Part shown: one piece after another, positions 10,345-22,300 of the stretch | Numbering within the stretch: the stretch's first letter is position 1 | How the letters are laid out: each line of letters starts with the position of its first letter | Origin: Dallia pectoralis | Taxonomy: Eukaryota; Chordata; Actinopteri; Esociformes; Umbridae | Assembly (NCBI GenBank): GCA_029465975.1 | Contig: CM055747.1 | Location: 13,469,838-13,533,837 of the forward strand | Length of the DNA: 64,000 nt | Direction of reading: 5' to 3' | Position numbers and translations under genes: made by a program | Notes under the pieces: model-generated | What the model was told of the DNA's origin: nothing | Databases searched by the model: none | Seen by the model: only the letters and a program-made list of their open reading frames with translations

Positions 10345-13300
10345 ATCCCTCCCTCTTCGTCAGCTGTATTCATCACTAAGGGTGACGTGGGGGTCGGGAC
10401 CATCGTGGGCTCTGCAGTCTTCAACATCCTAGTCATCATCGGTGTGTGTGGCATCTTTGCGGGCCAGGTACAGAACTTTCACAAAACACACCCCTATGGT
10501 CTGTATAGTTGCTCTGCTTGGTGGCTGTAGAGTTCAGGAGATATTCTCCTACACACACACACACACACCGCAGACGCAGAGCAAACCTGAGGACTTTATC
10601 TTAAAGCTGACAGTGACCAGGGCGTCCACTAAACCACTTATAGTATGTCAGTACTACTTCTTTTATTTGTTTCCCACTGTTTTTAAGTCAGAATGCAAAC
10701 AGAAGCTTCTCTGTGAAATTGGCGTACTTCAGAGCTCCAATCGGTCAAGTGGGCTGTGCTTGAATATGTTTATTGGAAGGCAGCCAATGTGTTCTAATGA
10801 AAGATCATCGGTTGAAATTCCTCGTTCCACAGTTCCACAGTTCGAAATACATAAATCTAAGATTAAATGTAAGAACTACAAACTTTCATAAGCCTGAAAT
10901 AAGTCTGGAAGTGAACATAAAGAATGTAATGTCAGATTACCGGCATCTGCTCAGATAGATGTTTTGTACAGTGCTTATTTCTCTTGTGTATAGTGGAGAC
11001 ACACTGTTTGAATGAACAAAATGTTAATTAAGGGATTTACAAATTGGATATATTTTCGTGGTCCTCGTGAAAATGTTAAGGATGGTCGTTATTTTTATAG
11101 TAGGTGTCATTTTGGGATATCATTTTGTATTATATCTGTATCTAAGACATCTATATCTATCTATATCTATCGTTTCTATAGTGCATAAAAAGACTGGTTC
11201 ATACACATTTTTAATGTCATATTAAATGACCATATTTGTATATCTTTTAGAATTATTTTACTGTGTAATTGATAATTTTTTTCTCAGACATAAATTACAG
11301 GTGAAAGCACACGGAATGGGCTTTCTGAACAGGGTGAACATAAATATTTAAATCAAAACATTGCCCTCCTGCTAGATTAATGATTGCAGTCATAAGAACA
11401 GCTGTTAACATCAGTAATAAATGTCTGTTAGCTGTTTGCTGTGTGTTGGTTGTCTCTTAGTAGTGTTTTCTCTGTGTGTCTGTTGTCTGACATGGTGGTC
11501 TCTCTTAGTAGTGTTTTCTCTGTGTCTTTTGTCTAACCTGGTGGTCTCTGTTAGTAGTGTTTTCTCTGTGTGTCTGTTGTCTGACATGGTGGTCTCTGTT
11601 AGTAGTTTTTTCTCTGTGTGTCTGTTGTCTGACATGGTGGTCTCTGTTAGTAGTTTTTTCTCTGTGTGTCTTTTGTCTGACATGGTGTTCTCTGTTAGTA
11701 GTGTTTTCTCTCTGTGTCTGTTGTCTGACATGGTGGTCTCTGTTAGTAGTGTTTTCTCTGTGTGTCTGTTGTCTGACATGATGGTCTCTGTTAGTAGTGT
11801 TTTCTCTGTGTGTCTGTTGTCTGACATGGTGGTCTCTGTTAGTAGTGTTTTCTCTGTATGTCTTTTGTCTGACATGGTGGTCTCTGTTAATAGTGTTTTC
11901 TCTCTGTGTCTGTTGTCTCACATGGTGGTCTCTGTTAGTAGTGTTTTCTCTCTGTGTCTGTTGTCTGACATGGTGGTCTCTGTTAGTAGTGTTTTCTCTG
12001 TGTGTCTGTTGTCTGACATGATGGTCTCTGTTAGTAGTGTTTTCTCTGTGTGTCTTTTGTCTGACATGGTGGTCTCTGTTAGTAGTCTTTTCTCTGTGTG
12101 TCTTTTGTCTGACATGGTGGTCTCTGTTAGTAGTGTTTTCTCTGTGTCTTTTGTCTGACATGGTGGTCTCTGTTAGTAGTGTTTTCTCTGTGTCTTTTGT
12201 CTGACATGGTGGTCTCTGTTAGTAGTTCTTTCTCTGTCTTTTGTCTGACATGGTGGTCTCTGTTAGTAGTCTTTTCTCTGTGTGTCTGTTGTCTGACATG
12301 GTGGTCTCTGTTAGTAGTGTTTTCTCTGTGTGTCTTTTGTCTGACATGGTGGTCTCTGTTAGTAGTCTTTTCTCTGTGTCTTTTGTCTGACATGGTGGTC
12401 TCTGTTAGTAGACTTTTCTCTGTATCTTTTGTCTGACATGGTGGTCTCTGTTAGTAGTCTTTTCTCTATGTGTCTTTTGTCTGACATGGTGGTCTCTGTT
12501 AGTAGTCTTTTCTCTGTGTCTTTTGTCTTACATGGTGGTCTCTGTTAGTAGTCTTTTCTCTGTGTGTCTGTTGTATACAGGCGGTGCACCTGACATGGTG
12601 GTCTCTGTTAGTAGTCTTTTCTCTGTGTGTCTGTTGTATACAGGCGGTGCACCTGACATGGTGGTCTCTGTTAGTAGTCTTTTCTCTGTGTGTCTGTTGT
12701 ATACAGGCGGTGCACCTGACATGGTGGTCTCTGTTAGTAGTCTTTTCTCTGTGTGTCTGTTGTATACAGGCGGTGCACCTGACATGGTGGTCTCTGTTCC
12801 GGGACTCCACCTACTACATCTTTTCCGTCCTGGCTCTGATCCTGGTGAGATAGTAATTCGTATTACTAATCAAATACATCTAAATATTCACTTTGAAATC
12901 TGAAACACGCCAAATGAAGATGACAATTTGTTATTCTTCCACGGGCAGATCACTACATGTGATACAGAATGGGCGTTGTTGAGTACATTTTTATGGCCTG
13001 GTTTATTTTCTGGGCATTGTGGCTCATAGGCACCACTTTCACAACTATTGTTAGATTTATGCATCAGATTCACCGTGTCTCTTTAAAGGTCTATAGACCA
13101 ATGCTGCTAAACTGTTTTCAAATGTAATGATGTATAAACTGCCTTCACTTCATTTATGTAGACATTTAATCAAAAACTGAGACTAACTTTCTCTTTGTAG
13201 GTTATCTATGATGCAAAGGTTGTCTGGTGAGTTATATATCAGTTATTTTAGTAAAACCTGATATAGGCCTAGATGAATTTAACTGGGTTGTTATTTTAGA

Positions 13301-16300
13301 ACCTGATTGACCCTTCACATTTTCATAGTAGACATTTATATAATAAAAAAAAAGATTTCTAACTAACTTCTCACTGTTAACAATATAGTTTTAACAATGT
13401 TTTATTCTAATACTGTAAAACATTCTGTCAAATATCAGTTGACTGGTTTCAGGTGGTAGTTGAACTGTGTATATTTCAGATGGAACAATGTTTTTTAGTG
13501 GTCAGTTGAACTGTGTTTATTTTTATTTCAGGTGGGAAGCGGTGCTCCTAATGACCATGTATGTGGTCTACATTATAATAATGAAGTGAGTATGCTAATG
13601 ACACGACCATGTATGGGGTCTACATTATAATAATGAAGTGAGTATGCTAATGACACGACCATGTATGGGGTCTACATTATAATAATGAAGTGAGTATGCT
13701 AATGACACGACCATGTATGTGGTCTACATTATAATAATGAAGTGAGTATGCTAATGACACGACCATGTATGTGGTCTACATTATAATAATGAAGTGAGTA
13801 TGCTAATGACACGACCAGGTATGTGGTCTACATTATAATAATGAAGTGAGTATGCTAATGACACGACCATGTATGTGGTCTACATTATAATAATGAAGTG
13901 AGTATGCTAATGACACGACCATGTATGGTGTCTACATTATTATAATGAAGTGAGTATGCTAATGACACGACCATGTATGGGGTCTACATTATAATAATGA
14001 AGTGAGTATGCTAATGACACGACCATGTATGGGGTCTACATTATAATAATGAAGTGAGTATGCTAATGACACGACCATGTATGGGGTCTACATTATAATA
14101 ATGAAGTGAGTATGCTAATGACACGACCATGTATGGGGTCTACATTATAATAATGAAGTGAGTATGCTAATGACACGACCATGTATGGGGTCTACATTAT
14201 AATAATGAAGTGAGTATGCTAATGACACGACCATGTATGGGGTCTACATTATAATAATGAAGTGAGTATGCTAATGACACGACCATGTATGGGGTCTACA
14301 TTATAATAATGAAGTGAGTATGCTAATGACAGTATGCTAATGACACGGTGTTACACAACCATCAGTGGGCTATTTAAGGTCCCTGGTTAGGTTCACTGGT
14401 GCTGGTTATTAATATAATGTTACATAGGTTAGTTAATCAGTGGGCTATTTAAGTTCCCTGATTAGGTTCACAGGTGCTTGTTATTAATATAATGTTACAT
14501 AGGTTAGTTAATCAGTGGGCTATTTAAGGTCCCTGGTTAGGTTCACAGGTGCTTGTTATTAATATCATGTTACATAGGTTAGTTAATCAGTGGGCTATTT
14601 AAGGTCCCTGTTTAGGTTCACTGGTGCTTGTTATTAATATAATGTTACATAGGTTAGTTAATCAGTGGGCTATTTAAGGTCCCTGATTAGGTTCACAGGT
14701 GCTTGTTATTAATATAATGTTACATAGGTTAGTTAATCAGTGGGCTATTTAAGGTCCCTGTTTAGGTTCACAGGTGCTTGTTATTAATATAATGTTACAT
14801 AGGTTAGTTAATTAGTGGGCTATTTAAGGCCTCTGGTTAGGTTCACTGTTATTAATATAATGTTACGTGTCCATGTCGGTGAGTGTTCTGGTCATTTGTG
14901 TAGTCATGCACTGTGTTATCGTTGTCTGTAAGCGCGCTTCGTTTTACGTTACAGTGTTTGTGTAGTTTCCGTGTGTCTGTCGGTTTTATTTTGAATAAAA
15001 CACCACAAACGTGATCTCTGTCTCTGCATCTCGCTTCCTCTACATTTCACCGTAAGTATTTGTGACAGACAGCTGTTTTGTGGTTTCAGGTTCAACTCCC
15101 AGCTGTTGGGCTGTGTACAGCGTCACTCTGGGGGTCCGGGTCAGTGCTGCCGGGGTAGTGAGGGACACAGAGATGAAGAGATGGTCGTGGATGGACCTGC
15201 CTGTAACACCAGTATGGTGCTCATTAAGAAAGGTCTGTCCGTGTGTCTGTGGTCCTGTGTGTCAGTGGTGTTCCTGTGTGTTAGTGTTCCTGTGTTTTCC
15301 TGTCAGTATGTGTTTCTGTCAGTATGTGTTCCTGGCTGTCAGTATGTGTTTCTGTCAGTATGTGTTTCTGTCAGTATGTGTTTCTGTCAGTATGTGTTTC
15401 TGTCAGTAGTGTTTCTGTCAGTAGTGTTCCTGTCAGTATGTGTTCCTGGCTGTCAGTATGTGTTTCTGTCAGTATGTGTTTCTGTCAGTATGTGTTTCTG
15501 TCAGTATGTGTTTCTGTCAGTATGTGTTTCTGTCAGTAGTGTTTCTGTCAGTAGTGTTCCTGTCAGTATGTGTTTCTGTCAGTAGTGTTTCTGTCAGTAG
15601 TGTTTCTGTCAGTATGTGTTTATGTCAGTATGTGTTTCTCTCACTATGTGTTCCTGTCAGTAGTGTTTCTGTCAGTATGTGTTTCTGTCAGTATGTGTTC
15701 ATGTCAGTATGTGTTCCTTTCAGTATGTGTTCCTGTCAGTATGCGTTCCTGTCAGTAGTGTTCCTGTCAGTATGCGTTCCTGTCAGTATGTGTTCCTGTC
15801 AGTATGCGTTCCTGTCAGTAGTGTTTCTGTCAGTAGTGTTCCTGTCAGTATGCGTTCCTGTCAGCAGTGTTTCTGTCAGTAGTGTTCCTGTCAGTATGTG
15901 TTCCTGTCAGTAGTGTTCCTGTCAGTAGTGTTCCTGTCAGTAGTGTTTCTGTCAGTAGTGTTCCTGTCAGTATGTGTTCCTGTCAGTAGTGTTCCTGTCA
16001 GTAGTGTTCCTGTCAGTAGTGTTTCTGTCAGTATGTGTTCATGTCAGTAGTGTTTCTGTCAGTATGTGTTCCTGTCAGTAGTGTTTCTGTCAGTATGTGT
16101 TTCTGTCAGTATGTGTTCATGTCAGTATGTGTTCCTGTCAGTATGTGTTCCTGTCAGTATGCGTTCCTGTCAGTAGTGTTCCTGTCAGTATGTGTTCCTG
16201 TCAGTATGTGTTCCTGTCAGTATGCGTTCCTGTCAGTAGTGTTTCTGTCACTAGTGTTCCTGTCAGTAGTGTTCCTGTCAGTAGTGTTCCTGTCAGTAGT

Positions 16301-19300
16301 GTTCCTGTCAGTATGCGTTCCTGTCAGTAGTGTTCCTGTCAGTAGTGTTCCTGTCAGTATGTGTTCCTGTCAGTATGTGTTCCTGTCAGTATGTGTTCCT
16401 GTCAGTAGTGTTTCTGTCAGTAGTGTTCCTGTCAGTAGTGTTCCTGTCAGTAGTGTTCCTGCCAGTAGTGTTCCTGTCACTAGTGTTTCTGTCAGTATGT
16501 GTTCATGTCAGTATGTGTTCCTGTCAGTATGTGTTCCTGTCAGTATGCGTTCCTGTCAGTAGTGTTCCTGTCAGTATGTGTTCCTGTCAGTATGTGTTCC
16601 TGTCAGTATGCGTTCCTGTCAGTAGTGTTTCTGTCACTAGTGTTCCTGTCAGTAGTGTTCCTGTCAGTAGTGTTCCTGTCAGTAGTGTTCCTGTCAGTAT
16701 GCGTTCCTGTCAGTAGTGTTCCTGTCAGTAGTGTTCCTGTCAGTATGTGTTCCTGTCAGTATGTGTTCCTGTCAGTATGTGTTCCTGTCAGTAGTGTTTC
16801 TGTCAGTAGTGTTCCTGTCAGTAGTGTTCCTGTCAGTAGTGTTCCTGTCAGTAGTGTTCCTGTCAGTAGTGTTCCTGTCACTAGTGTTCCTGTCAGTAGT
16901 GTTCCTGTCAGTAGTGTTCCTGTCAGTATGTGTTCCTGTCAGTAGTGTTTCTGTCAGTAGTGTTCCTGTCAGTAGTGTTCCTGTCAGTAGTGTTCCTGTC
17001 AGTAGTGTTCCTGTCACTAGTGTTCCTGTCAGTAGTGTTCCTGTCAGTATGTGTTCCTGTCAGTAGTGTTCCTGTCAGTAGTGTTTCTGTCAGTATGTGT
17101 TCCTGTAAGTAGTGTTCCTGTCAGTAGTGTTCCTGTCAGTAGTGTTCCTGTCAGTAGTGTTCCTGTCAGTAGTGTTTCTGTCAGTAGTGTTTCTGTCAGT
17201 ATGTGTTCCTTTCAGTAGTGTTCCTGTCAGTAGTGTTCCTGTCAGTAGTGTTTCTGTCAGTAGTGTTCCTGTCAGTAGTGTTTCTGTCAGTAGTGTTTCT
17301 GTCAGTATGTGTTCCTGTCAGTATGTGTTCCTGTCAGTAGTGTTTCTGTCAGTAGTGTTCCTGTCAGTAGTGTTTCTGTCAGTAGTGTTTCTGTCAGTAT
17401 GTGTTCCTGTCAGTAGTGTTTCTGTCAGTAGTGTTCCTGTCAGTAGTGTTCCTGTCAGTAGTGTTTCTGTCACTAGTGTTCCTGTCAGTAGTGTTTCTGT
17501 CAGTATGTGTTCCTGTCAGTATGTGTTCCTGTCAGTAGTGTTCCTGTCAGTAGTGTTCCTGTCAGTAGTGTTCCTGTCAGTAGTGTTCCTGTCAGTAGTG
17601 TTCCTGTCAGTAGTGTTCCTGTCAGTAGTGTTCCTGTCAGTAGTGTTTCTGTCAGTATGTGTTCCTGTCAGTATGTGTTCCTGTCAGTAGTGTTCCTGTC
17701 AGTAGTGTTCCTGTCAGTAGTGTTCCTGTCAGTAGTGTTCCTGTCAGTAGTGTTCCTCTCAGTAGTGTTCCTGTCAGTAGTGTTCCTGTCAGTAGTGTTC
17801 CTGTCAGTAGTGTTCCTCTCAGTAGTGTTCCTGTCAGTAGTGTTCCTGTCAGTAGTGTTCCTGTCAGTATGTGTCACCATTGGTGTGACAGTGGGTCGTA
17901 TGCTTGCAGGCCACCATCAGGGACCAGAGTCTCCTCCCGTTGTGATGGTGGACGAGCTCCTTATCCTCCACCCCCACCAGCTGTCCTTCTCTGAGGCCGG
18001 CCTGCGTGTCATGATCACCCCCCACTTCTCCCCACGCACCAGGCTCAGCATGGCTGGACGGATGCTCATCAGCGAGGTACTTCACCCAGGCCGGGGTGAC
18101 CCAGGACAGGGTTTGGGGGGGGGGGACGCTCACGAGCCGTGGAGGAGAACTCATGTGTCGTCTCTCTGTTTGTGACACACAGAGACAGCGGCTTATCAGG
18201 TGTCCCAACAACCAGCTGTACGGGGCGGTGGGGGGGACCCCGATAAAGGGACTGGGCTCCGGGGGTTTGGAGAACGGGGGCAGCGTGGAGAGGCAGAGTC
18301 CCGACGGGGTCGCGCCGGGGGCCGTGCCAGGGGCCGTGCCAGGGGCCGCGGGGGAGAAGCTGGGCACGGAGGGCTGCCGAGCTGAGGAAGAGGATGAAGA
18401 TGACGGCCCATTTAGACCTCTTCACTGGCCAGGTAATCTCATGTCTTTCTCAGGAAGTATTATTTTAGTTTCATCACGCGCCGCTCGCCTGACTGAGGCC
18501 CCGGTTTATAAAAACACACTATATAAACACACGGCACTGCACTTTACCTTTAAAAGCCACTTCCGTGACAATGGCTGAAGTTGCATTTGTGGACATGAGC
18601 TGTGGGCGTGAACTGTGGACATGAACTGTGGACGTGAACTGTGGACGTGAACTGTGGACGTGAACTGTGGACGTGAACTGTGGACGTGAACTGTGGACGT
18701 GAACTGTGGACGTGAACTGTGGACGTGAACTGTGGACGTGAACTGTGGAAGTGAACTGTGGACGTGTACTGTGGATATGAGCTGTGGATATGAGCTGTGG
18801 ATATGAGCTGTGGATATGAGCTGAGGTGTGTGTCGCTGTTATCTGGCAGGTGGTTGCTGTGCTCGGGTCAAGTGGCTGATCTCCTGGCCCCTGGGACTGC
18901 TGCTCTATTGCACGGTACCCAACTGTATCTTCCCCCGCTGGCACCGCTGGTTCATGGTCACGTTCTTGGCCTCCACCCTGTGGATCGCCATCTTCTCCTA
19001 CCTCATGGTGTGGATGGTAAGGACCCCCGACGGAGACAAAAAGCCCAGTGGCAACGTCCAAGTCAGGCTTTTGAAAATGTACCGTTGTCTAACACTGTGT
19101 GGTGTATTTGTCTTCACCAGGTCACTGTCATCAGCTACACACTAGATATTCCTGACTACATTATGGGAATCACCTTCCTGGCTGCAGGAACCAGTGTACC
19201 AGACTGCATGGCCAGTCTCATTGTAGCCCGGCAAGGTACCTGTCACCATCTGTTCTGTGTTCCCTGTGCTGTCTGTTAACATCCTGGTGGAGTGATATTA

Positions 19301-22300
19301 TTCTGGTGTAGTGTTATTATCCTGGTGTAGTGTTATTATCCTGGTGTAGTGTTATTATCCTGGTGGAGTGATATTATTCTGGTGTAGTGTTATTATCCTG
19401 GTGTAGTGTTATTATCCTGGTGTAGTGTCATTACCCTGGTGTAGTGTTATTATCCTGGTGTAGTGTTATTATCCTGGTGTAGTGTTATTATCCTGGTGTA
19501 GTGTTATTATCCTGGTGTAGTGTTACTATCCTGGTGTAGTGTTATTATCCTGGTGTAGTGTTATTATTCTGGTGTAGTGTCATTACCCTGGTGTAGTGTT
19601 ATTATCCTGGTGTAGTGTCATTACCCTAGTGTAGTGTTATTATCCTGGTGTAGTGTTATTATCCTGGTGTAGTGTCATTACCCTGGTGTAGTGTTACTAT
19701 CCTGGTGTAGTGTTATTATCCTGATGTAGTGTTATTATCCTGGTGTAGTGTTATTATCCTGGTGTAGTGTTATTATCCTGGTGTAGTGTTATTATCCTGG
19801 TGTAGTGTTATTATCCTGGTGTAGTGTTACTATCCTGGTGTAGTGTTATTATCCTGGTGTAGTGTTATTATCCTGGTGTAGTGTTATTATCCTGGTGTAG
19901 TGTTATTATCCTGGTGTAGTGTTATTATCCTGGTGTAGTGTTATTATCCTGGTGTAGTGTTATTATCCTGGTGTAGTGTCAGTACCCTGGTGAAGTAATA
20001 TTCTGGATGGTGTATGTTACCATCCTGGCGTAGTGTTATTATCCTGGTGTTAATAACTGTTTGACTTTACTCTCCACAGGTATGGGGGACATGGCAGTGT
20101 CCAACTCCATTGGCAGTAATATATTTGATATCCTGTTGGGGCTGGGGTTCCCCTGGGCTCTTCGCACTCTGGTGGTTGATAGTGGATCATCGGTGAGTCC
20201 TAAATAGTATTATATTCACTAGCATTATATTCACTAGTATAATATTCACTAGTATTATATTCACTAGTATTATATTCAGTAGCATTATATTCACTAGCAT
20301 TATATTCACTAGTATTTATTAACTAGTATTATATTCACTAGTATTGTATTCACTAGTTTTATATTCACTAGCATTATATTCACTAGTGTCATATTCACTA
20401 GTATTTTATTAACTAGTATTATATTCACTAGTATTATATTCAAAAGTGTTATATTCACTACTATTATATTCACTAGTATTATTTTAACTAGAATTATATC
20501 AACTAGTATAATATTCACTAGTATAATATTCACTAGCATCATATTCACTAGTATTTTATTCACTAGTAATATAAACACAAGTATTATATTCTTTAGTATA
20601 ATATTCACAAGTAGTATATTCACTACTATTATATTCACTAGAATTATCTAACTAGTATTATATTCACTAGAATTATCTAACTATTATTATATTCACTAGT
20701 ATCATATTCACTAGTTTTATATTCACTATTATTATATTCACTAGTATTATATTCACCAGTATTATATTCACTAGGATCATATTCACTAGTATTATATTCA
20801 CTAGTATTATATTCACTAGTATTATATTCACAAGTGTTATATTCACTACTATTATATTCACTAGTATTATTTTAACTAGAATTATATCATCTCATCTCAT
20901 CTCATCTTCAACCGCTTATCCGGGGTCGGGTCGCGGGGGTAGCAGCTCTAGCAGGGGACCCCAAACTTCCCTTTCCCGGGCAACATTAGCCAGCTCTGAC
21001 TGGGGAATCCCGAGGCGTTCCCAGGCCAGTGTGGAGATATAATCTCTCCACCTAGTCCTGGGTCTTCCCCGAGGTCTCCTCCCAGCTGGACGTGCCTGGA
21101 ACACCTCTCTAGGGAGGCGCCCAGGTGGCATTCTTACAAGATGCCCGAACCACCTCAACTGGCTCCTTTCTATGCAAAGGAGCAGCGGCTCTACTCCGAG
21201 TTCCTCTCGGATGACTAAGCTTCTCACCCTATCCCTAAGGGAGAGGCCAGCCACCTTTCTGAGAAAACCCATTTCGGCCGCTTGTACCCGCGATCTCGTT
21301 CTTTCGGTCATGACCCAGCTTTCATGACCATAGGTGAGGGTAGGAACAAAGATTGACCGGTAGATCGAGAGCTTTGCCTTTCGGCTCAGCTCTCTTTTCG
21401 TCACAACGGTGCGGTGAAGCGAATGCAACACCGCCCCGCTGCTCCGATCCTCCGACCAAACTCCCGCTCCATTGTTCCCTCACTCGCGAACAGGACCCCG
21501 AGGTACTTGAACTCCTTCACTTGGAGTAAGGACTCATTCCCTACCCGGAGTAGGCACTCCACCGGTTTCCTGCTGAGAGTCATGGCCTCAGATTTAGAGG
21601 TGCTAACCCTCATCCCAGCCGCTTCACACTCGGCTGCGAACCGATCCAGTGAGTGCTGAAGGTCACCGACCGATGAGGCCATCAGGACCACATCATCCGC
21701 AAAAAGCAGTGATGTGACCATCAGCCCACCGAACGGGAACCCCTCCCCCCCATGACTACGCCTTGATATCCTGTCCATGAATATTACAAACAGGATTGGT
21801 GACAAAGCGCAGCCCTGGCGGAGGCCAACCCCCACCGGGAACGAATCCGACTTACTGCCGAGGACACGGACACAGCTCATGCTTTGAGCGTACAGAGATT
21901 GGATGGCCCTGAGAAGAGACCCCTCACCCCATACTCCCGCAGCACCTCCCACAAAGATCCCGGGGTACCCGGTCATACGCCTTCTCCAGATCCACAAAAC
22001 ACATGTAGACTGGATGGGCATACTCCCAGGCCCCCTCCAGGATCCTTGCGAGAGTAAAGAGCTGGTCCGTGGTTCCCGGCCAGGACGAAAACCGCATTGT
22101 TCCTCTTCAATCTGAGGTTCGACTATTGGCCGAACCCTCCTTTCCAGCACTTTGGAGTACACTTTACCAGGGAGGCTGAGGAGTGTGATACCTCTGTAAT
22201 TGGCACACACTCTCTGGTCCCCCTTTTTAAAGAGGGGAACCACCACCCCGGTCTGCCACTCCTCTGGCACTGTCCCAGACTTCCATGCAATGTTGAAGAG

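Noticed and set aside
15062..17880. Long open frames of FLSVVFLSV / CVPVSS repeats
   Set aside because: They are translations of the 15/16-bp array in an intron. They occur in several frames and on both strands, and no conserved protein is implied.
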